Shown here: in pieces, positions 25,020 to 35,042 of the stretch
Layout: each line of letters opens with the position of its first letter
Position numbering within the stretch: the first letter of the stretch is position 1
Assembly: GCF_024053505.1 (NCBI RefSeq)
Contig: NZ_JAMXQS010000001.1
Location: forward strand, 1 to 64,000
DNA from: Mesorhizobium liriopis
GTDB lineage: Bacteria; Pseudomonadota; Alphaproteobacteria; Rhizobiales; Rhizobiaceae
Length of the DNA stretch: 64,000 nucleotides
Reading direction: 5' to 3'
Program-made: the position numbers and the translations under genes
Notes under the pieces: model-generated
What the model saw: the letters and a program-made list of their open reading frames with translations, nothing else
Told to the model about the DNA's origin: nothing
Databases searched by the model: none

Positions 25020-26954
25020 ATGAACTCGAACTACCGCAACCTCGCGCTTTGGGCGATCATCGCCGTCCTCCTGATCGCGCTCTTCAACCTCTTCCAGTCG
25101 CCACAGCAGCGCGGCGCTTCGCGCAACGTGCCCTATTCGGAATTCCTGACCGATGTGGACGCGGGCCGGGTGAAGTCGGTGACGATCACGGGCGAGCGCA
25201 TCTCGGGTACCTATGTGGACAATGCCAGCGGGTTCCAGACCTATTCTCCGGGCGATTCCAACCTCGTCGACCGGCTCGAGGGCAAGAGTGTCACCATCAA
25301 TGCCCAGCCTGAAACCGACGGCTCCAACTCGCTCTTCGGCATTCTGCTTTCCTGGCTGCCGATGATCCTGATCCTCGGCGTCTGGATCTTCTTCATGCGC
25401 CAGATGCAGTCGGGTTCGGGCCGCGCGATGGGCTTCGGCAAGTCCAAGGCCAAGCTGCTTACCGAAGCCCATGGCCGCGTGACCTTCGGTGACGTCGCCG
25501 GCGTGGACGAGGCCAAACAGGACCTTGAGGAAATCGTCGAGTTCCTCCGCGATCCCGGCAAGTTCCAGCGTCTCGGCGGCAAGATTCCGCGCGGCGTGCT
25601 GCTCGTGGGCCCTCCCGGCACCGGCAAGACGCTGCTCGCGCGCTCCGTCGCCGGCGAAGCCAATGTGCCGTTTTTCACCATCTCCGGCTCGGACTTCGTC
25701 GAAATGTTCGTCGGTGTCGGCGCGTCCCGCGTCCGCGACATGTTCGATCAGGCCAAGAAGAACGCACCCTGCATCATTTTCATCGACGAAATCGACGCGG
25801 TCGGCCGCCATCGCGGCGCGGGCCTCGGCGGTGGCAATGACGAGCGCGAACAGACGCTCAACCAGCTACTGGTCGAGATGGACGGCTTCGAAGCCAACGA
25901 GTCGATCATCCTGATTGCCGCGACCAACCGTCCCGACGTGCTCGACCCGGCACTTCTGCGTCCGGGCCGCTTCGACCGTCAGGTCGTCGTGCCGAACCCG
26001 GACATCAACGGCCGCGAGCGTATTCTCAAGGTGCACGTCCGCAACGTGCCGCTGGCCCCGAATGTAGATCTCAAGGTCGTCGCACGTGGCACGCCGGGCT
26101 TTTCGGGCGCGGACCTCATGAACCTCGTCAACGAAGCCGCTCTTATGGCCGCGCGCCGCAACAAGCGCCTCGTCACCATGCAGGAATTCGAGGACGCCAA
26201 GGACAAGGTAATGATGGGCGCCGAGCGCCGCTCAACTGCGATGACGCAGGCCGAGAAGGAGCTCACCGCCTATCACGAGTCCGGCCATGCCATCCTCGCG
26301 CTCAATGTGCCGGCAGCCGATCCGCTTCATAAGGCAACGATCATCCCGCGCGGTCGCGCGCTCGGTATGGTGATGCAGTTGCCTGAGGGCGACCGCTACT
26401 CGATGAGCTACAAATACATGATCTCGCGTCTTGCGATCATGATGGGTGGCCGCGTCGCGGAAGAGATGAAGTTCGGCAAGGAGAACATCACCTCGGGCGC
26501 GGCTTCCGACATCGAGCAGGCGACCAAGCTGGCGCGTGCCATGGTCACGCGCTGGGGCTTCTCCGACAAACTCGGCCACGTCGCCTATGGCGAGAACCAG
26601 GAAGAAGTCTTCCTCGGCCATTCGGTGGCGCGCACACAGAACGTTTCGGAAGAGACCGCCCAACTCATCGACGCTGAAGTTCGCCGCCTGATTGATGAAG
26701 CCTATGTCACCGCGACCGATATCCTGACGCGCAAGCGTGAGGAATGGATCGCGCTCGCCGAAGGCCTCCTCGAATTCGAAACGCTGTCGGGCGAGGAAAT
26801 CAAGCAGCTCATCGCCGGCAACCGACCCAACCGCGACTCGGGCGACGACTCTTCGCCCACGCGCGGCACAGCGGTGCCCAAGGCCGGCAGCGCGTCGGGC
26901 CGCCGCAAGGGCGACGAGCCGGAGGGTGGACTGGAGCCTCAGCCGCAGGGCTAG
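25020..26954 (+). CDS. ftsH: ATP-dependent zinc metalloprotease FtsH
   Basis: A 644-residue membrane AAA protease: two transmembrane helices (about 8-25 and 107-126) around a small periplasmic domain, Walker A GPPGTGKT at 197-204, Walker [23 protein letters not shown], and the zinc site HESGH at 419-423. The C-terminus is disordered and charged. It degrades misfolded membrane proteins and, in enterics, RpoH and LpxC; rpoH is also in this window (41653). A strong terminator hairpin follows 30 bases downstream. Confidence 0.98.
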   Translation: MNSNYRNLALWAIIAVLLIALFNLFQSPQQRGASRNVPYSEFLTDVDAGRVKSVTITGERISGTYVDNASGFQTYSPGDSNLVDRLEGKSVTINAQPETDGSNSLFGILLSWLPMILILGVWIFFMRQMQSGSGRAMGFGKSKAKLLTEAHGRVTFGDVAGVDEAKQDLEEIVEFLRDPGKFQRLGGKIPRGVLLVGPPGTGKTLLARSVAGEANVPFFTISGSDFVEMFVGVGASRVRDMFDQAKKNAPCIIFIDEIDAVGRHRGAGLGGGNDEREQTLNQLLVEMDGFEANESIILIAATNRPDVLDPALLRPGRFDRQVVVPNPDINGRERILKVHVRNVPLAPNVDLKVVARGTPGFSGADLMNLVNEAALMAARRNKRLVTMQEFEDAKDKVMMGAERRSTAMTQAEKELTAYHESGHAILALNVPAADPLHKATIIPRGRALGMVMQLPEGDRYSMSYKYMISRLAIMMGGRVAEEMKFGKENITSGAASDIEQATKLARAMVTRWGFSDKLGHVAYGENQEEVFLGHSVARTQNVSEETAQLIDAEVRRLIDEAYVTATDILTRKREEWIALAEGLLEFETLSGEEIKQLIAGNRPNRDSGDDSSPTRGTAVPKAGSASGRRKGDEPEGGLEPQPQG

Positions 26955-26984
26955 TCCATACTTTCCATGAGTGGAAATCTATAG

Positions 26985-27023
26985 CAGGCTGCATGTCCAA
27001 CTTTCAGGACATGCAGCCTGTTT
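26985..27023 (+). terminator. Terminator hairpin after ftsH
   Basis: Perfect 14-bp stem CAGGCTGCATGTCC (26985-26998) / GGACATGCAGCCTG (27007-27020) with an 8-base loop and TTT. The flanks TGGAAA and TTTCCA extend the symmetry. It ends the tilS-ftsH transcript. Confidence 0.8.
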
Positions 27024-27078
27024 CCATTTCGGCTGCCCTTTGTCCTGAAGCGTTCAAAGTCAGTGAGGGCAGAGGCAC

Positions 27079-28323
27079 GTGGAATTCGAGAAAGGCGGCA
27101 TCTGGCGCAACTGGGTGGGCAACCAGTATTGTGTTTCCCAGTACAAGGCCGCACCGCAAACCGAAGCGGAACTGATCGAACTCGTTCGTGAGGCGGACCG
27201 CCGCGATCTCGGCGTGCGCGTCTCCGGGTCGGGCCATTCCTTCACCCCGGTCGTCGGAACGAGCGGTCTTCTCCTCTCGCTTGCCGATCTGCGCGGCGTT
27301 CGAGCGATCGATCACGGCCGCAAGCAAGTGACGGTGGCGGGTGGCACGCGCATCAATGAACTCGGCAAGGCGCTGAAAGCTGAAGGCCTGTCGCTGATCA
27401 ATCAGGGCGACATCGACAGTCAGGCCGTCGCAGGCGCCTTTACCACAGGCACCCATGGCACCGGCCTCAAGCTCGGCAATCTCGCTTCGTCTATCGCCGG
27501 CATGCGCATCGTCAAGGCGGATGGCGAAGTGCTCGACATCGATGGGAGCGACGAGGATCTCCTGCACGCCGCGCAGGTGTCGGTCGGCACGCTCGGCATC
27601 ATTTCCGCCATGACGCTGAATGTCACGGAAGCCTACAACCTGCACGAAAAGCTCTGGCGCGACGATTTCGAGACCTGCATGGAGCGCCATGACGAGCTCG
27701 CCGCGCAGCACCGCCACTTCGGCTTCTTCTGGTGCCCGACGCCCGAAAGCCGCCACCTCTATTGCCTCGCCGATACGTCCGACTCGCCATTCTCCTCCAC
27801 CAGGGCGCAAGCAGACATTTGCGAGATGAAGGTGATGGACATATCCGATGCGGCACCCATGGAGCGCCCATTCGAGAAGATTGCCTACAGCTCCGATGTC
27901 TATCCGATCGAGTATGTACCGAACTTCGTCGAGCTCGAATATGCCGTGCCGGTGGAACACGGAAAGGCGGCCGTGCGCGCGGTGCGGGAGTTGATGCTCA
28001 ACAAGCACACGAACTGCATCTACCCGATCGAGTACCGCTTCACGGCGGGCGATCCGGCGTGGATGAGCCCATTCCACCATCAGGACAGCATCACTCTCTC
28101 GGTGTCAGGCGGGCCGGGCATCGACTATTGGGATTATCTGCGTGATGTGGACCAGATCCTGCGCCGGTACAATTCGCGCCCGCACTGGGGCAAGATGCAC
28201 TTTCTCGATACGGAAGACGTGACCAGGCTTTATCCGCGTGCCGACGACTTCCGCGCCTTGCGCCGCCGGCTCGATCCCAAGGGCCGTTTCCTCAACGACC
28301 ATCTGCGCATGCTCCTCGGCTGA
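27079..28323 (+). CDS. FAD-linked oxidase, D-arabinono-1,4-lactone oxidase type
   Basis: A 414-residue protein of the vanillyl-alcohol-oxidase superfamily: PCMH FAD-binding fold with VRVSGSGHSFTPVVGT (His of the usual covalent-flavin region) and GAFTTGTHGTGLKLGNLAS, then an ALO domain ending HWGKMHFL...LYPRADDFRALRRRLDP. Relatives oxidise aldonolactones or sugar alcohols (arabinono-, gulono-lactone, alditol oxidase). Start at GTG 27079, following GAGGGCAGAGG. It sits alone between ftsH and glmM. Substrate is not predictable. Confidence 0.88.
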   Translation: MEFEKGGIWRNWVGNQYCVSQYKAAPQTEAELIELVREADRRDLGVRVSGSGHSFTPVVGTSGLLLSLADLRGVRAIDHGRKQVTVAGGTRINELGKALKAEGLSLINQGDIDSQAVAGAFTTGTHGTGLKLGNLASSIAGMRIVKADGEVLDIDGSDEDLLHAAQVSVGTLGIISAMTLNVTEAYNLHEKLWRDDFETCMERHDELAAQHRHFGFFWCPTPESRHLYCLADTSDSPFSSTRAQADICEMKVMDISDAAPMERPFEKIAYSSDVYPIEYVPNFVELEYAVPVEHGKAAVRAVRELMLNKHTNCIYPIEYRFTAGDPAWMSPFHHQDSITLSVSGGPGIDYWDYLRDVDQILRRYNSRPHWGKMHFLDTEDVTRLYPRADDFRALRRRLDPKGRFLNDHLRMLLG

Positions 28324-28614
28324 AACATCATGTGACGAGACAAGGTGGAATTTCGGCTGTCCGGTCGCGTCTTTCGGACTACGGGACGGGGGGATGGGTA
28401 CCCCGATTGCCGAACTCCTGTGCCGCTTCCAGATGGTCTAGCCTGAAAGCACGGCCGACTTCGCCAGATCATGGTTCAGCATTTCTTAAAGCAACGGACC
28501 GATGATCTGCGCTCTTCGACTTGCCGGCTCAGCGTTACAGCGGCTCATATAATGTGAGCGGCGTGGCGCGCCGGTTTGTGGCAAAGGCGACATAAGTTTC
28601 CCTGGGGGATTTGC

Positions 28615-29967
28615 ATGTCCAAGCGCTATTTCGGAACAGACGGCATTCGTGGCCGCGCCAATCGCTTCCCGATGACGCCCGAGGTGGCGATGAAGGTCGG
28701 CATGGCGGCAGGCATGTCGTTCCAGCGCGGCAAACACCGCCATCGTGTTGTGCTGGGCAAGGACACGCGGCTGTCGGGCTACATGCTGGAAAACGCGATG
28801 GTCGCGGGCTTCTGCGCGGCCGGCATGGACGTGTTCCTGCTCGGGCCCATGCCCACGCCCGCGGTCGCGATGCTCACGCGCTCGTTGCGTGCGGATATCG
28901 GCGTGATGATCTCGGCCTCGCACAACCCTTACCATGACAACGGCATCAAGCTGTTCGGGCCGGACGGCTACAAGCTCTCCGACGAGATCGAGAACCGCAT
29001 CGAAGCGATGCTGGATGAGGAGATCGATATCGTTCTGGCCGACTCCGACCTGCTCGGCCGTGCCAAGCGTATCGACGGCGTGCATGACCGTTACATCGAG
29101 GCGGCCAAGCGTACACTGCCGCGCAACATGTCACTCGAAGGCCTGCGCATCGTGATCGATTGCGCCAATGGCGCCGCTTACAAGGTGGCCCCCGAAGTGC
29201 TCTGGGAACTGGGTGCCGAGGTCATTGCCATCCATACCGAGCCGAACGGCTTCAACATCAACAAGGAATGTGGTTCGACCGCGCCTGAAAGCCTGATCGC
29301 CAAGGTGCATGAGGTGCGCGCCGATATCGGCATCGCACTCGACGGTGACGCCGACCGCATGGTGATCGTAGACGAAAACGGTACGCTGGTGGATGGCGAC
29401 CAGGTGATGGCACTGATCGCCGAATCCTGGGCCGAAGACGGCCGCCTGACCGGCAATGGCCTCGTCGCGACCGTGATGAGCAATCTCGGCCTCGAGCGCT
29501 TCATCCAGTCCAAGGGCATGGAACTGCACCGCACCAAGGTGGGCGACCGCTATGTGGTCGAGCACATGCGCGCCAACGGCTTCAATGTGGGCGGCGAACA
29601 GTCGGGCCACATCGTCTTGTCGGACTTCTCAACCACGGGTGATGGCCTCGTCTCGGCCCTTCAGGTTCTTGCCTGCGTGAAAGCATCCGGCAAACCCGTG
29701 AGCGAGGTGGCGCGCCGCTTCGAACCCGTGCCGCAACTTCTCAAGAACGTGCGTTTCGGGGGAGGGCGTCCGCTGGAGGAAGCATCCGTCAAGTCCGCCA
29801 TCGCCGACGCCGAATCCATGCTCGGCAGGAGCGGCCGCCTCGTGATCCGTCCCTCCGGCACCGAGCCTCTGATCCGCGTCATGGCGGAAGGCGACGATCC
29901 ACGCCTCGTGGAAGAGGTCGTCAATGGCCTCGTTGACGTGATCGGCCAGGTTCGCAGCGCCGCCTGA
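28615..29967 (+). CDS. glmM: Phosphoglucosamine mutase GlmM
   Basis: A 450-residue phosphohexomutase. The phosphoserine motif [15 protein letters not shown] places the catalytic Ser at 102; the metal loop is [14 protein letters not shown]; the sugar-binding [19 protein letters not shown] and phosphate-binding [14 protein letters not shown] follow. It converts glucosamine-6-P to glucosamine-1-P for UDP-GlcNAc and hence peptidoglycan and LPS. ATG 28615 gives the canonical [13 protein letters not shown] start. The 291-base gap upstream (28324-28614) shows nothing I can name. Confidence 0.97.
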   Translation: MSKRYFGTDGIRGRANRFPMTPEVAMKVGMAAGMSFQRGKHRHRVVLGKDTRLSGYMLENAMVAGFCAAGMDVFLLGPMPTPAVAMLTRSLRADIGVMISASHNPYHDNGIKLFGPDGYKLSDEIENRIEAMLDEEIDIVLADSDLLGRAKRIDGVHDRYIEAAKRTLPRNMSLEGLRIVIDCANGAAYKVAPEVLWELGAEVIAIHTEPNGFNINKECGSTAPESLIAKVHEVRADIGIALDGDADRMVIVDENGTLVDGDQVMALIAESWAEDGRLTGNGLVATVMSNLGLERFIQSKGMELHRTKVGDRYVVEHMRANGFNVGGEQSGHIVLSDFSTTGDGLVSALQVLACVKASGKPVSEVARRFEPVPQLLKNVRFGGGRPLEEASVKSAIADAESMLGRSGRLVIRPSGTEPLIRVMAEGDDPRLVEEVVNGLVDVIGQVRSAA

Positions 29968-29990
29968 ACAGCGAGAAAAGAGTTTGAGTC

Positions 29991-30025
29991 AAGGCCGGGC
30001 CTGAAAAGGCTCGGCCTTCTATATT
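29991..30025 (+). terminator. Terminator after glmM
   Basis: A 12-bp stem with one G-T pair, AAGGCCGGGCCT / AGGCTCGGCCTT (29991-30002 with 30007-30018), a GAAA tetraloop, followed by TCTATATTCT. It separates glmM from the outer-membrane protein gene. Confidence 0.85.
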
Positions 30026-30169
30026 CTCCTCCACGTGCCGTGCGTGCACCGATCGGTAAGGTTAAAAAGCACGGTTAAGTCGTCTTTAACCGAAACGCTT
30101 CATTATCCATTCCCGAAGCCAATTCACCGGGCCGTATGCGTCCCGATAGTGTTTTTGAGGGGTGTGGAC

Positions 30170-31018
30170 ATGCGAGATTTCGTGAAGACATTGCTGCTCG
30201 GTGCAGCCTTGGCCGGCCTCGGGGCCACCCAGGGCTGGGCCGCCGATCTGGCCGAGCCTGTGGTCGAACAGGCGCCTGCGCAGGTTGCCTATGCCGAACC
30301 TTACAGCGGCTGGTACATTCGCGGCGACGTCGATTACCACTGGTCCAAGTTCAAGGAAGGCGAGTATGTCCGCTATGGCGACCCGACCTTCGAAGATGGC
30401 CGACGCGGGACGATCGACGGCGATCTGGATGAAGCCTGGTCGGGCGGTGTCGGCCTCGGCTATCAGATCAATCGTCATCTGCGCACCGATTTGACCGTGG
30501 ACTATCTCGGCAAGGCCGATTTCCGCGGCGACACGGTGGGCGAGTGCTTGTCCGACCCGCTTCTGACCTGCACCTCGACGGACCGCTCTTCCTACAGTGC
30601 CTGGCTCCTGCTCGCCAATGTCTATGCGGAACTCGGCACCTATCACGGCTTCACGCCTTACATCGGCGCCGGCATCGGCGGTGCTCATGTGAAGTGGGAC
30701 AAGCTCACCAACACCATCGAGGACGAGTCCTTCGAGCATGACGGCGAGAAGGGATGGCGTTTTGCCTATGCCCTGATGGCGGGCACGTCATACTGCCTGA
30801 CCAAGAACCTCGACCTCGACATCGGCTACCGTTACGCCCATGTCGAAGGCGGCGACATGTTCGGTTATGCGAGCGGCGTCGGCCCAGGCGAGGATGGCGG
30901 CATCAACGTGCACGAAGTGCGCGGCGGCCTGCGCTACAAGTTCGGCGGCGGGCGTTCCGAATGCGGTGCACCCGAGCCGGTAGCCTATGAGCCGGTCGAG
31001 CCGGTCTATACCAAGTAA
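30170..31018 (+). CDS. Outer-membrane beta-barrel protein (RopB/Omp25-like family)
   Basis: A 282-residue protein with a signal peptide (cleavage near GWA-ADL, residue 25) and an eight-stranded barrel pattern: GWYIRGDVDYHWSKF, GGVGLGYQINRHLRTDLTVDYL, YSAWLLLANVYAELGTYHGFTPYIGAGIGGAHV, and a final strand HEVRGGLRYKFGG, then an unusual 20-residue Pro/Glu tail after the barrel. ATG 30170 is chosen from the signal peptide. A paralogue follows at 31206. Such proteins are abundant, immunogenic surface proteins of Hyphomicrobiales. The tail past the last strand is atypical for barrels. Confidence 0.88.
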   Translation: MRDFVKTLLLGAALAGLGATQGWAADLAEPVVEQAPAQVAYAEPYSGWYIRGDVDYHWSKFKEGEYVRYGDPTFEDGRRGTIDGDLDEAWSGGVGLGYQINRHLRTDLTVDYLGKADFRGDTVGECLSDPLLTCTSTDRSSYSAWLLLANVYAELGTYHGFTPYIGAGIGGAHVKWDKLTNTIEDESFEHDGEKGWRFAYALMAGTSYCLTKNLDLDIGYRYAHVEGGDMFGYASGVGPGEDGGINVHEVRGGLRYKFGGGRSECGAPEPVAYEPVEPVYTK

Positions 31019-31039
31019 TCATTTGATCCGAACTGTTGT

Positions 31040-31071
31040 CGAAGCCGTCCCGTGCCAACCGGGCGGCTTCG
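31040..31071 (+). terminator. GC-rich hairpin after the first porin gene
   Basis: An 11-bp stem CGAAGCCGTCC / GGGCGGCTTCG (31040-31050 with 31061-31071, one G-T pair), 10-base loop, no T-run. It may be an attenuator or a 3' stability structure rather than a true terminator. Confidence 0.5.
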
Positions 31072-31205
31072 TCACGTTCGGAGCTCCGTTAATCTCTCTC
31101 AACGCTTCATTAGGCTTAACCGTGATTTAACCAACTTGGTTAACACTCGGCATCATAAGCATTGAGCCGGTGGGGGGTCCGCCGCGCCTGCCAGGGTTTC
31201 CTTCC

Positions 31206-31976
31206 ATGCCGCTCAAGACGAGCCTTCTGCTTCTCCTGTCCTCCGCAGCCCTTCTGCCCGCGTCGCTCGCCGTTGGGGCCGATTACGATCCGCCTGTTTT
31301 CGAGACCGCGCAGGATGCGCCGGAATACAGGCCGGTCGAAGTCGGCTCCGGCTGGTACCTGCGCGGCGATGTGGGCTATCAGCTCAACGAAACTTTCAAG
31401 ACCGACGACCACCAGTTCAGCTCGACCTTTTCGGCGGGCGCGATCAGCGTGGATGAGGACGAGAACATGTTCTCGGGCAGCCTCGGCATCGGCTATCACT
31501 TCACCGACTGGCTGCGTTCGGATGTGAATGTCGGCTACATCGCCGGCAATGATGTCTCCGCATCCTATGATGACGGCACGATCGCGGCGCGCGGCGAGCT
31601 TTCCAACGATGCCTGGTACGGCTTGGCCAATATCTATGCCGATCTCGGCACGATCGCTGGCTTCACGCCTTATGTAGGCGCCGGCGCGGGCGTTTACGCT
31701 TCCAAGATCGAAGGCGAGGTCGGCTTCACCAATGCGGACGATCCGACTGAGAACAGCAGCGCCAGCATCGACGAGCGCCGCTACTCGGCCGCCTATTCGC
31801 TGAATGCCGGCATCGCCTACAATTTCGGCAACAACCTCTCCGCCGATCTCGGCTACCAGTTCCTGGCCTCGCCGCAGGCCGAATATCTACGTCTCAACGA
31901 CGTGAACGACGTTTCGGTCGAAGAAGGCGTGAAGCTGCATCAGGTTCGCCTGGGTCTGCGCTACGATTTGTGGTGA
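31206..31976 (+). CDS. Outer-membrane beta-barrel protein, paralogue of the preceding gene
   Basis: A 256-residue protein with a strong signal peptide (LLLLLSSAALLPASLA) and the same layout as the 30170 gene: GSGWYLRGDVGYQLNE, GSLGIGYHFTDWLRSDVNVGYIAG, AWYGLANIYADLGTIAGFTPYVGAGAGVYAS, and the C-terminal barrel strand HQVRLGLRYDLW ending in an aromatic residue as expected for BAM recognition. Shared motifs (LRGDV.Y, ANxYADLGT..GFTPY.GAG.G) show a tandem duplication that has diverged considerably. ATG 31206 is set by the signal peptide. Confidence 0.88.
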   Translation: MPLKTSLLLLLSSAALLPASLAVGADYDPPVFETAQDAPEYRPVEVGSGWYLRGDVGYQLNETFKTDDHQFSSTFSAGAISVDEDENMFSGSLGIGYHFTDWLRSDVNVGYIAGNDVSASYDDGTIAARGELSNDAWYGLANIYADLGTIAGFTPYVGAGAGVYASKIEGEVGFTNADDPTENSSASIDERRYSAAYSLNAGIAYNFGNNLSADLGYQFLASPQAEYLRLNDVNDVSVEEGVKLHQVRLGLRYDLW

Positions 31977-32101
31977 GGGAAAGCGGCCTCGAGCCGCTCG
32001 CCTGTCACGTCGCGCTAAACTGTTCGGCGGTTCGTAGCTGCACGTCGCGTTATCCCGCCACCTGACTGGAAGTTCGAGCCCTTGTCGGATAACTCGAACG
32101 C

Positions 32102-32122
32102 AGGGCGGTCCCTTTCCGCCCT
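32102..32122. terminator. Short hairpin between convergent genes
   Basis: AGGGCGG-tccctt-tCCGCCCT (32102-32122): 7-bp stem lying between the plus-strand porin gene and the minus-strand gene whose stop codon (32121-32123) it touches. It could serve transcripts from both sides; no T-run. Confidence 0.45.
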
Positions 32123-33116
32123 ATCCTCGTTCCTCGTCCGGCGATGGCGCTGCAGCCAGCAGCGCCCGAAACCGGGCGCGAAATGACGGATCTTCGCAAT
32201 CCATCCAGGCCCGCGCCATCTCGACCGTGACGTGATCGGCATCCGGTACGAGCGTCCAGCCCGACGGGATTTTCCGTGATCCCTTCGGTTCGGCGAACGC
32301 AGCATCTCCAAAACCTGCTTCAGCAAGCTCGGCGCGCGCGATCTGAGCGATGATCAGCCCGGCGACATCCTCCACGCCGCCGCCCGGCCACGCCGCGATG
32401 CCCCCCTGGCCGAGCGCATCGACCACGGCCCATTCGAGCTCTGATGTGTCGCTGCGCTCGAGGCGCCGCCATGCCGCCTGCAACTCACCGGGCTTCAGGC
32501 CGTAGCGTTCAGCGGCGGACCTCTGGCTCTCGAGATGCGCCATCGGGTCGGGCAACATCAGTTGCGCCGTGTCGCGCTCGTCCGAGACTTTCTCGAGTTC
32601 CGCTTCCAGTTCCGCGATTCGCGCCCTGTGCGCTTCGATCTCGGCAGCGAGCCGGTGGAGCAGTTCGGCCGGCGGCTCATCGGCGCGTGCCATGCCGGTG
32701 CCGGCCAATGCCTCGCGCGCATCGGCGAAGAGCCGCGCCAGTTCCTGCTGTTCGCGCGCTTCCTCCATCTTGCGCTGCTCGGGCGGCACATAGACCTTGG
32801 CCGCGTCCGCTTTGCGCGGCGGAACAGGTTTCGACGCGGCCGGCTTTGCAGATGTGAGGGCCCTGGGAACCAAGGGAGGAAGAGGCACCGTACGCGTCGT
32901 TGCCGCGCGATCCGTCGCCTCGGTCTTGAGAAGGTCGATCAGTTCATCGAAGTCGAGGCGGTTCGCGCGTGGTGAGCTTGGCGGAACAGGGGCCTCGGTC
33001 GTTGTTTCGGACACATCGAGGGCTTCGAGTGCCGCCTCGAAACTCTGCTCCTCCTTCTCGCGCTTGCCTCTGCGCCAGCTTTTCAATGCCACGGCCAACC
33101 CCTTCGCGCCCTGCAA
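32121..33116 (-). CDS. Conserved-type hypothetical protein with central coiled coil
   Basis: A 331-residue soluble protein of unknown function. Residues 1-115 are low complexity (Pro/Ala/Lys); a coiled coil with heptads occupies about 150-190 (LHRLAAEIEAHRARIAELEAELEKVSDERD); the C-terminal part is compact and aromatic (AAWRRLERSDTSELEWAVVDAL, GSRKIPSGWTLVPDADHVTVEMARAWMDCEDPSFRARF). It has no signal peptide or membrane segment. It is divergent from serC; I see no functional link and do not recognise a named family. Confidence 0.65.
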   Translation of the reverse strand: MQGAKGLAVALKSWRRGKREKEEQSFEAALEALDVSETTTEAPVPPSSPRANRLDFDELIDLLKTEATDRAATTRTVPLPPLVPRALTSAKPAASKPVPPRKADAAKVYVPPEQRKMEEAREQQELARLFADAREALAGTGMARADEPPAELLHRLAAEIEAHRARIAELEAELEKVSDERDTAQLMLPDPMAHLESQRSAAERYGLKPGELQAAWRRLERSDTSELEWAVVDALGQGGIAAWPGGGVEDVAGLIIAQIARAELAEAGFGDAAFAEPKGSRKIPSGWTLVPDADHVTVEMARAWMDCEDPSFRARFRALLAAAPSPDEERG

Positions 33117-33159
33117 CGCGACGGCGTTGAAGGCTTGTTAACCTTAGAGAAAATCGGAG

Positions 33160-33309
33160 CCAAATGCCAAGCGCGGCATCGGTGCGAAACGCATGGTATT
33201 CGAAAGGTTGACGCCGCTGCCTCTTGCGAGGGCACCGTCATTCCGATACATCGCGCGGCGGGCCACTCTCCCCCAACGGAGAGCCAACTATCTGGAAGGA
33301 TAGACCGCG
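33160..33309 (+). promoter_or_regulatory. Structured 5' leader of serC, possible alphaproteobacterial serC RNA motif
   Basis: The 193 bases between the divergent gene and serC hold several short stems, including GCCTCTTGCGAGGGC near 33222 and CTCTCC-cccaac-GGAGAG at about 33267-33284, just ahead of the ribosome site GGAAGGA. A conserved RNA element upstream of serC-serA has been described in Alphaproteobacteria (Corbino and colleagues; Rfam serC). I cannot align to it here, so the identification is by position and structure only. It would be expected to control the serC-alaE-serA unit. Confidence 0.4.
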
Positions 33310-34470
33310 ATGACAAACGCGCCAAAGCCGGCAGTGCGCCCGGCATCCCCCCATTTTTCTTCAGGACCCTGCGCGAAACGACCCGGCTGGTCGCTCGAAG
33401 CGCTCAGCGACGCCGCGCTAGGCCGCTCGCATCGTGCCAAGATCGGCAAGAGCAAGCTCGCCGAGGCGATCGATCTGACCCGCCAGGTTCTCCAGATACC
33501 CGACACCCACCGCATCGGCATCGTGCCGGCTTCCGACACGGGCGCGGTCGAGATGGCGATGTGGTCGCTACTCGGTGCCCGTCCCGTTACGATGCTCGCT
33601 TGGGAAAGCTTCGGCTCGGGCTGGGTGACGGATGCCGTCAAGCAGCTCAAGCTGGCCGACGCCAAGGTCGTGGAATCGCCCTACGGCCAGCTGCCCGACT
33701 TGGCTGCCGTCGATTTCAATACGGACGTGGTTTTTACGTGGAACGGCACGACCTCGGGCGTGCGCGTGCCGAATGCCGATTTCATCCCGGCCGACCGCCA
33801 GGGCCTGACGATCTGCGATGCGACCTCAGCCGCCTTCGCGCAGGATCTCGATTTCGCGAAGCTCGATGTGGTGACCTTCTCCTGGCAGAAGGTGCTGGGC
33901 GGGGAGGGCGCGCATGGCATCCTGATCCTCGGCCCCCGCGCCGTCGAACGCCTCGAGACTTACAAGCCGGCTTGGCCGCTGCCCAAGGTTTTCCGTCTCA
34001 CCTCCGGCGGCAAGCTCAACGAGGGCATTTTCAAGGGCGAGACCATCAACACGCCCTCGATGCTTTGTGTGGAAGACTATCTCGATGCGCTGAAGTGGTC
34101 GCAAAGCCTTGGCGGTCTCGGTGCGTTGAAAGTCCGTGCGGACGCGAACTTCGCGGCTCTCGACCGCTTTGTGCAGGCGTCCGGCTGGCTCGGTCATCTG
34201 GCTGAGAAGCCCGAAACGCGCTCGAACACCTCTGTCTGCCTGTCGATCACCGATCCTGAAATCCCCGACCAGGCCGCTTTCGCCAAGGGCCTTGCCGCGC
34301 TTCTCGAAAAGGAAGGGGTCGCCTTCGATATCGGATCTTATCGCGATGCGCCGGCGGGCCTGCGCATCTGGTGTGGTGCCACCGTCGAGACGGCGGATGT
34401 CGAGGCGCTGACGCACTGGCTCGACTGGGCCTATCAGACGCAGAAGGCCGGCTTGAAAGCTGCGGCCTGA
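33310..34470 (+). CDS. serC: Phosphoserine aminotransferase SerC
   Basis: A 386-residue class V PLP enzyme of the alphaproteobacterial/archaeal-type SerC subgroup: [17 protein letters not shown] at the N-terminus, [15 protein letters not shown] (PLP Asp about 170) and [13 protein letters not shown] with the PLP lysine K194, then [16 protein letters not shown]. It converts 3-phosphohydroxypyruvate and glutamate to phosphoserine. It forms a cluster with alaE and serA. ATG 33310 is preceded by GGAAGGA. Confidence 0.95.
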   Translation: MTNAPKPAVRPASPHFSSGPCAKRPGWSLEALSDAALGRSHRAKIGKSKLAEAIDLTRQVLQIPDTHRIGIVPASDTGAVEMAMWSLLGARPVTMLAWESFGSGWVTDAVKQLKLADAKVVESPYGQLPDLAAVDFNTDVVFTWNGTTSGVRVPNADFIPADRQGLTICDATSAAFAQDLDFAKLDVVTFSWQKVLGGEGAHGILILGPRAVERLETYKPAWPLPKVFRLTSGGKLNEGIFKGETINTPSMLCVEDYLDALKWSQSLGGLGALKVRADANFAALDRFVQASGWLGHLAEKPETRSNTSVCLSITDPEIPDQAAFAKGLAALLEKEGVAFDIGSYRDAPAGLRIWCGATVETADVEALTHWLDWAYQTQKAGLKAAA

Positions 34471-34490
34471 CGGCTACAGGCCGGGCACCG

Positions 34491-34526
34491 TGCGCCTTTC
34501 TCCGCGCATGCGCCTTTCTCCGCGCA
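34491..34526 (+). repeat. 18-bp perfect tandem duplication at the alaE start
   Basis: The unit TGCGCCTTTCTCCGCGCA occurs twice back to back (34491-34508 and 34509-34526), each ending in the A of an ATG. It duplicates a start codon and six residues (MRLSPR), creating two equivalent ATG starts at 34508 and 34526. This looks like replication slippage; it may alter start choice. Confidence 0.95.
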
Positions 34527-34960
34527 TGCGCAGCTTCCTCGCCGATACGCTCGCGCTCGTTTCGTTCTTCACTGTCACCAGCGGTCTGAACGAGCGCTTC
34601 GTGGCCGGAATGGAGTGGGAAGAGGTGTTCTCTTCGCGAGCGATCGGCGCGGTGCTCATGGTCCTGACGGCGCGGCCTTACGGCTTGTGGCGCAACTGGC
34701 TCCTGGGCCGGGTTGCACCCCAAAGCCGCCGAGGCGAACTTTTGGCCGACGGCTTTGCGCTGCTCGTCTTCCAGGTCCCGATCTACCTCGCGATTATCGC
34801 GATGGCCGGTGCTAGGGGAAGCGCGCTGCTCTTGGGGGCGCTGGGTTTTGCGGGCTTGATGCTCGTGCTTGGGCGCCCCTACGGCCTCTGGCTCGACTGG
34901 GTCCGAAACCGGTTTGGGCTCGAAGGCCCCGGCCAGAAGCCGATGTCGCTCGGCGGCTGA
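34508..34960 (+). CDS. alaE: L-alanine exporter AlaE-like membrane protein
   Basis: A 150-residue protein with four hydrophobic helices and AlaE landmarks: FLADTLALVSFFTVTSGLNE, FSSRAIGAVLMVLTARPYGLWRNWLL, LLADGFALLVFQVPIYLAII and LVLGRPYGLWLDWVRN; the twice-repeated RPYGLW matches the family's two inverted-type halves. AlaE exports alanine to prevent toxic build-up. The gene lies between serC and serA, an unusual insertion in this cluster. ATG 34508 gives the same N-terminal length as E. coli AlaE; GTG 34490 and ATG 34526 are also in frame because of the 18-bp repeat. Confidence 0.8.
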   Translation: MRLSPRMRSFLADTLALVSFFTVTSGLNERFVAGMEWEEVFSSRAIGAVLMVLTARPYGLWRNWLLGRVAPQSRRGELLADGFALLVFQVPIYLAIIAMAGARGSALLLGALGFAGLMLVLGRPYGLWLDWVRNRFGLEGPGQKPMSLGG

Positions 34961-35042
34961 TCCGGACAATTCCGGGGCGCGTTTCCGTGGCCCGAACATC
35001 TTTCAATCATCAACGGGTCCACTCCCGAACAAAGGACAACAC

